From NCBI GenBank assembly GCA_032821775.1, contig JAVLRN010000009.1, positions 1,302,001-1,366,000 on the forward strand: 64,000 nucleotides of DNA, given 5' to 3'. The position numbers and the translations under genes are program-made. The stretch is from Sanguinoderma infundibulare (lineage: Eukaryota > Basidiomycota > Agaricomycetes > Polyporales > Polyporaceae). The notes under the pieces were generated by a model. That model was not told the origin of the DNA and did not search any database. It saw only the letters and a program-made list of their open reading frames with translations. Positions 23,223 through 34,349 of this stretch are shown one piece after another; the stretch's first letter is position 1, and the number at the start of each line of letters is the position of its first letter.

Positions 23223-25500
23223 TGTCGTGTGGGCCGCAAATGACAGAGTGGGGGTTCGAGATACTAGAGACCAGGATTATGCGATTAAAATTCAAAACGT
23301 AGAAGTAGCATGGGCGGGGGTGAAAGTTGACTGGAAGATAAAGATACTGGAAACAGATTCAGAAGCTGAGAGGCGGAAGGCGAGGGAGGCGATTGACGAC
23401 GGGTTTGGGTATCGGGGAGGGACCATGAGATGCATTGTGATTGCTTGAGGAAGCGTTGGCGCGGATGCCCCTAGTCGAGGTGACTACGGACGATCCGGGC
23501 TGAAGGAGCTCGTTGCCTAGAAGGACGAGCTCGACGAGAGTGGGTGAGCTGGAGAGCAAGACGAGGCGCAGAGAGGCTGGGAACGTCGGGGACGATGAGC
23601 GGAGGAGCGGGAGTTATAAGGGGTGTAGTCAGAGTCAGCTGTTGGCCGGCGAGAGTCAGTGGATATATCGAGCCACACCGCCTGCCACTCCCAAACACGG
23701 CCAAACAACGCTGGAGTCACCCACTGCAATGGGCCCCAATGGGCCATGGCACCGTCCTCGCTCTCTCCGGATCTATTCCTCGCTCTCAGGCTGTGTCCAT
23801 GCGACCACCTAAGCCCGCCTCGCGCTCTGCTCCAGTCCGTCTCTTGTTCTCGGGCTGCGCAACAGCGCTCTGAAATCGTGCATCCCCGACATATCCGTAT
23901 CCGCCCAACGCCCTACTCGTCATATCACCGCCTGCCCGCGTCTGATTCACTCGCATTTTTTCCGCATGACTCGGCTCTACGCAACGCGCCCTCTCCTCAT
24001 CCATGCGTGATTGTCCTCCCCGACTTAGCATTGCGTCCGGCTACTTCCGCCGCTCCGTCTATCCCCCGCCTCAATTGCGCATCGTTCTCCCTCGCTCCAT
24101 TGACTCCATCGTTCTCCCCGATTGGCAGTCTCCCGCCGTCTATCTGCTTTATCTTCACCCCCGTCGTTCGTCCCCAGACAACCATCCAGCGCGCCGCTGA
24201 TTCCATATCTCCTGTGAAGCCGATCATGGAAGCGGACGACCACTTGGTCCGCGCTCATCTCTATTCAACATCGGATGGAGAGCCGGGATGCCAAATATCG
24301 TTCTCTCGGCTCTTGCAGTCATCCCGGTAGTTGTTTGCACCATGTCCCATTGATCGACGCTTTGCTCTACCCTTGCACTGCTCGTCCCTTACCGACCATT
24401 GCATGACCTGCACAGCGTGTTACTGTAATCATCGAGACCCCCTGCACAGCATCCATGTCCCAACGACTCGTGCCGTGCTCCTCCCGAGCCGTATTACTCC
24501 CTTCTCCCACACCAACTCCTTGCTGCGAGCTGCCTGCGCTCTCGCTTTCACCAGCTGCGCTTATCCGTCGCTTACACGACGATCGGTCCATCGACCTTCC
24601 CATTCCCGCCTCCTTGGCCGGTTTGTATTCCTACGCTGCCGGCTCGCCCACTCATATCCGTCCGATCTTCGCCTGCTTCCACTTCCTTCCGTCCCCCAGC
24701 CCTGGCTTCCTCATCGTAGTAGCTCAGCACTCATATTAGGACTTCCGTCTCCACGTCATTTCCATCCTTCTCGTCCCTGGACGTCATGCTCCCAACGTGT
24801 GTACAGCGCCCTAATATAACTCACCTTCCTTCAAACTTTCCGAGGCCTGTCCAAGTCGAACTCAAAGCCCATCGTTGTCGTCTTCCTATCGCCGACAAAA
24901 CCCATACACATCCACATCTACCTATCTGCCAACCACTCACCGGTTACCGTCGCCTTCCATCCGTCTAACATCAGAACCAGGGGCGTGTGGCCTGCTACCA
25001 ACGCGTCTTTTGCCACATGCGATCAGTTCACGCCGCTTCGAGTCACCCACGCATCCAAAGCATCCGTTCCGAATATCCACACCCAGCTACTCGTCTCCCT
25101 TATAGCATCCTCCACAACTGGTCCCATGCCCTGCACGTGAACGTCAATTTTGCGGCGTGGCGTTCTCCGAGGTCCATTGCTGCCTGCACCTGCTTCTTTG
25201 GCATTCCCAACACAGTCCAGACCTTCCCTTCTGCCACTCTAGTGAACGATCCTCCTTCCGCGAACGACGGGAAGCCCCAGCACATACATATACCTGTCAA
25301 GACATCGTTCTACGTTCGACGTTCAACGCCCAATCTCTGGCCTATCCTTCAGCGTCGTTTGTCACTCGCCCGCAGGTGCCTCAATAAATCCGTAATTCCC
25401 AGCATCTCAAGAAGTCGAACTTTGCCTAAACTTGAAGCAGCTGTCCTTGGCGTTCCGTCGCGTCACCGCGGATGACCGCAGCCTGGGTTAGTTAAGGGTT
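23223..25500. other. Pyrimidine-rich upstream region of the cyclin gene
   Basis: The + strand from about 23640 to 25480 is strongly C/T-rich. It carries long but low-quality ORFs (23659-24330 and 24331-24819 in one frame, 24987-25475 in another). Their translations are Ser/Pro/Leu/His-rich with no motif, as expected from base composition alone. The segment may be a long promoter or leader of the cyclin. It is purine-rich on the cyclin's sense strand. Confidence 0.4.
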
Positions 25501-28500
25501 AGCTCCTTCCTTCCACTGCCATTGCCAAGATCGCATCCCGGGCCCTATCCTTATCCTTGGACGCCCCTGCCGCCCTCCGACGTAAGCTGCAGTTCTGTGT
25601 CTTCTCACTTGAAGCTGTTCTGACCAGCTACTGCGCTAGCAGCCCCAGGTCCAAGTTGCCATTTTTGGACCGTCGTGCCGGGCAGAGGCGCAATCCAGAA
25701 TTGGGCATGCCACACCCGTGCTTGGCAGTCGTGCTCCCGGATACACATGAGCGAGCACGCGAGCACGCCTGGGCTGCTGAAGCGCATCTGTCTCGAAGGA
25801 CGTGACGGAACCGGGAACCTTTGACGACGCGTGGGAGCCGCGTGCGCTCAGCCTTCTTAGTTATTTACGTCGGGATCGACTCGACCCGCCGGCAGCTGAG
25901 AGAGCGGTGCCGACTCGGTGCGCACGTACGCCGGAGCCAGCGAACACTGTCACGTTGGCGGCCAGCTCAGCTCAGGCACTGTGCATACTGTAGGGCACTA
26001 TTCGGGCTGTCTGTCATTTCTGCCATGCGCGCGGCGTGCCCGGGTGCGCCGGGACCGTCGCTTTCATGCACGAAGCTGATAACCAACGTCTAGGTCCAAC
26101 CGTGACGTGGCCGTCGTTGGGCGAAGCGCACCGAGATTCAAGAGGTTCCTCGGTCGCTGATTCACCTGCAGCATGTAGGCCTTTCAAGAGTCAAGACAGC
26201 TGTAAAACGTAGACACGGCATCCACCATCGACAGGCCGACCCCAGCTTGACGTTTCTGTCCGCCGGAGACGATAGACATACAAATGCTGCACAGTAAGCA
26301 ATTTCGTTTACTCATCACGCATGCACCCTGCCTGACAGACCGCGCGCTCTTTCCCTTCTAGGACGTCATCAAGCGCAAGAACATCGACCTGCTCAACGTC
26401 CCGCCTCTGATCGCAACTCGTTCTCTCCCAAGGCCGCGCCGTACCGATCCCGGGTGCCAATCGAGGTCACGGGGCTCTTGCTCGGTATGTTTCAGATGGA
26501 TGTCAGCCCCTCTTGTTCCGCAGTGCGGTGTCGCGCTCAGTCACACGCGAACAGTCAGCCCCTCATGTGGTTATGCATAACATCCCCACGCTTTCCCGAT
26601 CGGACGAGCCCTGTCTCGCGCCCCCCAGTAAGGACTCCGGCCTCAGGAGTCGGTATCTCAGACTCACCCCTGCTCCTTGCTGCGCGCGATGTGCGGGGTC
26701 GGACGTGCAGGCGAACCAAGGCCGCACGCCCGTATCGCGCGCAGCAAGGGCGGGGGAGGAGGCGGTGAAGAGCGACGAACGGGTGTGCTTGGCAGGTTTT
26801 CAACCTGAGCAGAGCTGAGCCGCAGTACGTGCTGAGTATGTACTACTTGTGTGGGCCTCCTCGATGCGTGGGAGGGGATCCGGCCGGAGGGGCGATGTAC
26901 CCGTGTTCCGGAGGACCTCTGACGGACCAAGGTCGGAGGGATGGACTTTCTTCTGGTCTTCCTTGGACCTTGGTTGGTCCGGGGGTTGCATATTGGCCGT
27001 GCACAGTTGTCGGTGGTTTCGCATGCTTCACATCGGACATCCGCTCTTGCGCTCGCAGAGGCCGAAGGTATTCATGAAATCACACATGTAAGCTGGTCGA
27101 TCTTACTAATGCTATCTTCCTTCGAGCTTTCTTGGCTTTCCCTGTGGGGGCCGTACTTCACACTTCTCTCCGAGAAGCGTCGCAATTGCCAATATGACGC
27201 AGTAACAGATCCCAACTCCCTTAAAGCTTCGTGTTTGGTCCTGTGATCGGAAGCTCATGTCGTGGACGGAAGAGGCTCTGCACCGTCTAGTGCTCGATGA
27301 CAGATGCGTTCGGAGTGGCCTGAGCGGAAGGCGCCGCCGACTGCCGAGCACACCGACTGCGGTTGGCGTCATGACCTTCGACCGTGTCGTCGACATCTTC
27401 GCGATATCGACGAGGTTCTGACCATCTGTGATCCCATGCTCGGCGACATATCCGGCTTCTCGCTCTCCCCCGTCGCCCGTGCCCTCCCGTTAATCGTACC
27501 ATCCGGGGCGGACAGGCATGCACTGAGGGCCCCAATGGTTCCTGCAGAATCATGAGTGGAATAAGGCACGGAACGTGAAAACATGATTTCGGACATAGGA
27601 TTTGGAGAAACATGGGAAACGGTATTGTTTGCATTATAGGTGAGCCTCCTACTCGAGTGACTGGGTCGTGGTGATGACAGACCTCGCAGAACCATCGAAG
27701 TACTTATCCTCGGATTATCTGTCTCAACAGTAGGTTCAACCAATCACCAATGCGTGGCTTACGGATATTGCTGCGCTTCTTCGATGGTCGAACTTTGATT
27801 CAACTTTTCGTCTCGGTCACCAGTCGGGCTTTGCGCGGATGAATGTCTGAATGCTATGCCAAGCTGCGGCACTTCGTCATCTTGGACCATAGCCTGAAGC
27901 CACCTTGACGGTGCTGTCAAATCTCACGCTCGGGCACAGACGGCAAGAACTCCACTTGCATTCTCGGATAAAATATCTTCAGCATTGGAGGACTTTGTCG
28001 CGTGGTGCTCCCGGAAGTAAGCAACAGAGGCGCTCATCTCGTCCGCGATCGGTTCTCCCGCTGTTTCTTTAGTGCGATGGAGCACTTATATTTGGGAACA
28101 GATTCAATGGCTTGCCGTTCTGTGGTATGAAACATCTCAGCCCGCTTGAAACGCAACCCAAGAATGCAAGGGTCCTCTGACATTCGAATGCTTCGCCTCG
28201 TATGGTCTTGGCCAAGCTTCAAACGCGGTGGGCAATAGCCCCTACTACGCACCGAATTTAATGCGTCTAATTCGAATGCACAGTGCACGGCACTTCCTCC
28301 ATACATTCATGGGTCGACGTCACCTCTGCGACAGTCCGAATGTGCCCGATCATAGCACTTGGCGCCGCCACCGAGTCAAACCAGGTCCCCCACGATCAGC
28401 ACACACCTCCGGGTTTGGCAGCATGACATCGTTCAAGGTCGGGCCCGCCCACTCACGTCCTCTTTTGGGTAGGCGGGCCGACGCTCGCACGGTGATCGAA

Positions 28501-31320
28501 TTGAGGTGGGCAGTCGATGGGGTCAAGATCATCGGTGAGGAGAGCCACCTTCCTCACTTCAACATTACTCACGGCGTCTGGCGGGATGACCGAAGACGGG
28601 AGCAGGGAAGGCTATTTATGGGGTGCGACGCAACCATAGTCCCCGCACCAGCCCGGGCTGAAAAGCTCGCCCGCCCGACGGGAAGTCGTGATCGTCCGCA
28701 CGCGCAAGTGAAGCGATGGTTCGGATGAGTGACAGTCGTCGCCCTCGCGGTCGGGCGCAGTCGCGGCAATGCTCAGTCGGTGACTCAAGCTGGCCCGGGA
28801 CAATGTTTGCATGCCGACTACCGAGAGCATGACGTGCGATCTGTTTCATATCGAAATAGGTACTCGCCGCGTATGACCGTGTCTGCGATCGTCAGCTTGG
28901 TGCAGTGTCAATTCGCGTCGTCGTTCCAAGATCGCAGCTTTGTCGCTTTTGACTATACTCTTGCATTGCCACCCGTCCTGGATGCATGGACGCTTCTTCA
29001 CGTGTAAGTAACATGCTCTACATGCTAATGTCACTATGTGTCTGCCCAAAATGTCCCTCACAACCGGGGTTTGGGGTTTTTAGCAGCTATACACGTCTTG
29101 CTAGCTGAAAGACGTACTTCTGTGGCATTCGGAAGTTATGGCATGCTCCTTTAAATTTGCCCCGATCTTCCTCCACCGGTAATTCGAAATCCGGGTACAG
29201 CCGGCTGCCACCGTTCTCATGGCTCCCGTGTTGCTTTAAATATTCTCTCTTCTGCCGCCATGGCTTCTCCATGAACTCAGCGCTCTTCGAGAAATCAGAA
29301 CGCACCTTGCCAAAACCTCGTACGCTTCCTGGAGTGCACATGAAAACTCTCCATTCATCTGGAACGCCGTCCTCCGCGACTCTAGACCGGCGGAACAAGG
29401 CGGAAGGTTCGACGGTTTAACGCGCTGCCTGTGGGCGTCGCTCGTGAATGGCGTGAATTAATCTCTCGTGCTTCCACCTTACGTTACGACCAATTCATCC
29501 CCACCGTAACCCTCCACGCCTCTTACTTATCGTGTAGTCATCGCGAAGGGCCGGAGATGCGCCCCCCTTTCTACGTCGCGCACGCCTTTCACACCGTACG
29601 AAACGCATTGACATGCAAGGCCGCAGACTACAGGTCTTCCAGGCAGTTTCAATTAGGGTTCAATACGTACTCCAATTCTCGCGCTGCCGTAAGTGGTCAG
29701 ACGACCGTCCCACGCTCTTCAGGCCTTCAGTCCGCAGCTCGACGTCGACTAGTCCTACTTAGTGCCTGTGGCCGCCGCTGGTCTGGAAATCCGCTTATCG
29801 TCGCGCACGTCCTTGTCCGATAGACGACAGACGACAGTCGTTTATCTCGAGCATCCCGTTTCCTTACGCGCCACTGGTTAATTCACAGCCTCGGAGATCT
29901 TCCCTCCTCGCTCGCGAACGAAGGAAGATCCCACGCGGTATGTGTCCCTGCCGGGAGCGAGGCCCTTAGTGCTTCCCGCGACGACGCCTCGAGGGCCCAT
30001 TGAATAGACGTCACGGTGGACTGCCGGGTCCCGATTGACGATTGTTACCCTGTGTCAACAAGACGTACGCCATAGCCCGTGTGCAGAGAGAGCCACGGAG
30101 TCATGATGTTCATAGCGCCTTCGTATTGACACCGAGGGCCTATCAGTGCCTCCTAGACCGTCCGTTTACGGACTACGCAATCATGGAGATCTAACTTCTA
30201 GGTCGCGACCCTCCGTCCCCCGCCTCGATCATGGGACTAGGCGTGGCGTACGGCGGTAGTACTACCTGCGGAGGGGGAGTGGGAGCGGACGAGACCGCCG
30301 TTAGCAATAACCTTGTACTTACCACATTCGAGCCATCCGAGTCCTGGACCGAGCAGCGAAGTGACATGCAGGGTCCCTGCGCGCCCTGTATGTATGCCTT
30401 CAGCTTGGCAGGGAAGAGCGCAAGGTAGAGAGCTCGAACCCTGCCTGTCTGCTGCAAAGCAACGCCCCTTAACGGTCGCAAATATGCGGCGGTGAAACCT
30501 TGCACAGCACCTGCCCAGGCGCTCGCCCCTCCTCAGAATCGAACCACCCCAAGGCCAGCGTGGGGACGGGCGAGTGCTGGCATGCCAGCACACTCACGGC
30601 AGTCCCTCGGTACACCCGGCAGCTCCGTGTACGAAAACGGATCCGAATCCGTTTCAGAAGTGACGGCCGCACGCACCAGAACGCCCGGGGTGGGATTCTA
30701 AAGTTTATCATTTTAGCTGATAGGGAAAACGTGATCAGAATGTCCGAAAAGTCTACCTAGAACGCGAGCCGCGAGGCGTCGATACGTTACGTCCCCTATC
30801 CTTTTTTTCTCTCCACAACGCGTTGCACGCACCTCTCAGCGTCCGCCGTCTGGACAGCTGTGCCAAGGGTCGCGGCCTGTTGGGAAGAAGCAGCTGCTCA
30901 TGTCCGGACACGAACCCAACCTCAGTTGATCGCAGTCAAGAGGCCTTCCGAGTCGGTGGGGACCCGTGGAGGACCGAAGGCGCCATCGCACTGCGCGAGA
31001 TGGGTTAAGCAGCGGACACGATTCCTACGTGAGCGACTTCGGAATTTCCTTGCAGAATCCAGCGCACCTCGTTGTAACCGCATGCAGCTGAGCGTCGTGG
31101 GGCTGGGGTTTGTTACGTCCTAAGGAAGGGCCAAATCATTGGAAAAGGGGGGAACGAGTAATGTTCCATAAACTTCGCCCTCGGCGGAGGAGGGCCCATA
31201 CTATGGTGAACTTCAATATAAAACGTACAGTTAATGCTTAACGCTGCCCAGTCTACTCAACTTACAAACCCCGCTCAATACAGCCAATCGATGTAGAGAA
31301 ACACACGCGGAAGAAGAGAG
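25501..31320. other. Gene-poor region, about 5.8 kb
   Basis: I can support no gene. A segment at 26362-26484 is bounded by a good acceptor (TTTCCCTTCTAG) and a good donor (CTCG|GTATGT). It contains exon-like peptides in two frames (DVIKRKNIDLLNVPP, then SPKAAPYRSRVPIEVTGLLL), which suggests a broken exon. The minus-strand ORF at 29087-29398 (103 codons) has balanced composition but no recognisable motif. An 18-bp perfect palindrome lies at 30574-30591 and an 8-bp-arm hairpin at 30635-30654. No transposon ends were found. Confidence 0.4.
30574..30591. repeat. Perfect 18-bp palindrome
   Basis: GTGCTGGCATGCCAGCAC reads the same on both strands. A second small inverted repeat (AAACGGAT, 4-bp loop, ATCCGTTT) lies 44 bp to the right at 30635-30654. 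It could be a dimeric protein-binding site, but no gene near it is supported. Confidence 0.7.
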
Positions 31321-34300
31321 CTAGAGAATGAGAACATCGAGGTCGTTATCCCGCATCACCGAGCGCCAGTCCGCTTTGGGATCTTTGGTGTCGAGTCGCT
31401 GCCACACCTGGATATACACGTCAATAGTACGTCATAACACCAACGTGTGCAAGGTCCTCACCTGCCTCACGATGAACTCGGAGGTTTCGATCTCGTAGCA
31501 GCCTGGAGAACATCGATCAACATGAGTGCCCTAATAAACCGAACTGGGCAAAGGCTTTGGCGCTCTTACACTGCGTCCTGTGGACATGGATGTCCGGCCC
31601 GGTTGGGCGGGGTCCCGAAGGTCAGGCTCATTGGACTGATGGAAAGAAAAACCTTATTCCACACCTGAATAGTTCGAAGATGGACAGCACCCTCGAGCGG
31701 TCCGCGCCGTATAACTGGGACCCTGCGATAATGACAGGCCAAGTGAGGCTAGCCGAACGCGGTCAGCGGCGAAGACGGCGTATCAGGAAAGGGGGACTCT
31801 TACTCTACGCCCATTCTGCTCTTGCCACAGTCCATGCAGAGCGTCAGAATCGTGCCCGCATGCTCTTGGACCAGCGCATCAGCAGGTGGCGCCTTCAGCA
31901 CGTCTCGGAGCAGGAGTATCTGTGAGCCCCGGGCGCGCGCATCAACGTCAGACAAAAGGAAAACCCGTTGATCCCTCCGACGAAGCACGAACCTGAGCAG
32001 CGTGCTGATACACACAATCGCCTGCTAGTATCCGTCCATGAAGATGATTTCCGGCGCTCCGCCAGTTTGCGAGGGTTTGGTAGAGCCTCTCCGCTTCTCG
32101 TGTTTGAGCATCGTCATAGGACCGCGCACCTCCCACCTCTGTGATCTTAGAGGTCGAGGGGCGAAGGACACGTGAGATCAATGTCGCAACCTAAATGGCT
32201 GGCATGAACACATTTGACGACGCCAAGAACAGCTGTCCCATCTCACCTGAGCGAAGACGAGGATAAACTCCCTTGACATGCCGAACACCTTGTCGGCGTA
32301 CGACACATCGTCCTGAGCGTTCGTCTTAGTCAACCTGGACGTACGTCGTCAACGACTGTGTCAGCAGCCAACCAGGGCCAAGGACGGACCACCAGCAGTC
32401 AATGTTCAGCAGACTGGGCGCCTTTCCGTGCGCGAGGCATCCTGCGTGGAGAACACATGTGAGCGGAACGAGTCAAACGGGGACACCGGCCGAAGAAAAA
32501 AAAACGCAGTTCACCAAAGAGCTCGTAGACCGCCACTATTTCGACCAACAACCTTGCTCGGCATACGCCCGAGACAGAATTTGCCTTGCGCCCCTTGCTC
32601 CGTGCTAGCAACAGGCCTGGGCCGCCTCGCGACTTCACCAAGTTCTTCGCGAAGCCTACGCTCTTCGCCCAGTTTCGGCCTCCAGAGAAGATCTGCACGT
32701 GCGGGTGCTCACTTTGAACTCACGTCCACCGTTCGAAGCGGATTACATCACTCACGTCGATGAGAGCGACCGCGACCGCGGCCGCCAACGCCGCATCGTT
32801 GTGGGCCCCCTCCGAAGTAGCGCATGCGGAGGCGAGGAGGCGATTTGAATTGGCACGGTACGACTCCGCAATCCGCAACGTTTCTTCGGCCGCTAACGAC
32901 GACACTCCGCTCCGAGAGAACAGGAACGACTGGTGCACGGCGGCGACACCGAGCAGTGCCGAACGCAGTGCGTCAACAGCCGTATCTGTACCTCGAACGC
33001 CGTCGAACAGGAATTGAAAGTTGGCGACCAATACAGGGTTCTCAGACGGATAGGCCATGATAATGCTAAGGGCATTGTCGCAATAATGACGGATCTTTAG
33101 AAAGCAAAAACCAGACAATCGTTCATTGATATCTAATGGGATGCGTAGCGTGCGAAGAAGACCCCACCAAGTTTCTCTCCTGGGGCGACGGGTACTTGAA
33201 CGAAGTATTATGATTAGCAGTCATTAAAGGCGTTGCGACCACAAACTTACGTAAGACTCCATGGGCTCGACCGGGGTCAAGAGCTGGGGCGAAGACCACT
33301 GAGAGTCCGGAGAGGCGCTCTCGGTTCCGCGGGAGTGAGGAGAAACGTCGTGGTGTGCCGTAATGCGGGGAAGGGGGGTAGAATGCGACTGGGAATAGTG
33401 GTGGTGGGACGAGTAACTGTGCAGGTAGTTGCCTTGACCGGTATAAGATGCAGCGATTTCAGGAATAGCAGGGAGACCGTGGGTATTATTAGAGTGCATA
33501 GGGTATCCGTGAGACGAAGTAGAGACTGGCGCCACGCTGGAGTCGAGGCGGAAGTCAGCGCTGGGTGCGAGCAATTTGGCGGAGGCGGGAGAAACATACG
33601 CAGAGCGGCGGCTATCATTAACGGCGACGGGAACGTTCACATTAGGGTCACTGCAAAGGCACATGTGAGGATTACGGGCGGCTTGAGGGAACGGAGGGGA
33701 CATACCTGTGGCGACGAGACACCATGGGAGGAATACCCATCTCCACGGGTTCGCCACGTCGTGGAGGGGTCGGACCGCGCGTTTCGGGGGTGGCAGCGTC
33801 GGACACGCCTGACGAGCCCGCCGTCGAAGGCCGTGTCTCTACGCCGTCGATGGGGGAAGGGGGCTCTCGGCGGGGGGCGGGCTTTTTGCGGGTCGGAACA
33901 CCTTCCGGCCAGGTACACTGGAGGAGCGCCGGAAAGTCAAACACGAGCGGGACGCGTCGGACGCGATGGAACACGTACCTCCCGCTGACCATGACTGCAG
34001 CGGACACAAGTGGGCTTGGTCTCGTCGCACTGTACGCGACGGTGAGTGGTAGGGTACGCGACGCGCGCCAGCGCACGGGGCTCACCTTGATCTTCTTGGC
34101 GCGACAAGTGAGGCAGCCGGTCTTGCTACGGGTGTACTTGGGACGCTTGCGCTGGCTTGCAGGGTCTTGACGCATGGAGGAAGGAGCAACTACATGCATG
34201 TGGGCCGCGCCGGTGTGCATTTGGGAAGCGTAGTAGGCATTAGGAACGTAGTGGTGGGTAGGAGTCGCGGTGGTACTGTGGGGCGATGGTGAGCGGTGAT

Positions 34301-34349
34301 GGGACGAAGAGGGGAGGATGGAGACTCACTAGTGAAGACTGTCGGCCAT
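31321..34349 (-). CDS. Zn(II)2Cys6 fungal transcription factor
   Basis: This is a nuclear DNA-binding regulator with a binuclear zinc cluster and a C-terminal fungal regulatory domain; its targets are unknown. The gene has many exons. A 20-bp first exon at 34330-34349 (MADSLHY) precedes a 54-bp intron. Splicing then gives TGCLTCRAKKIKC, DETKPTCVRCSHGQREC (Cys 61, 64, 71, 78, 81, 88) and TWPEGVPTRKK. A disordered Ser/His/Pro linker follows. The regulatory part has HYCDNALSIIMAYPSENPVL, DALRSALLGVAAVHQSFL, IFSGGRNWAKSVGFAKNLV, RARLLVEIVAVYELF, ILLLRDVLKAPPADALVQEH, WPVIIAGSQLYGADRSRVLS and CYEIETSEFIVRQ. The end is VWQRLDTKDPKADWRSVM...DVLIL. Two internal junctions are uncertain: the acceptor near 33190-33205 and one near 31550. 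Confidence 0.86.

Noticed and set aside
23659..24819. Consecutive 223- and 162-codon plus-strand ORFs
   Set aside because: The translations follow from a C/T-rich strand (Ser, Pro, Leu, His) and show no motif.
26218..26285. Minus-strand peptide VSGGQKRQAGVGLSMVDA resembling an ABC transporter signature
   Set aside because: No Walker A or B motif or other ABC sequence lies around it; a five-residue match is expected by chance.
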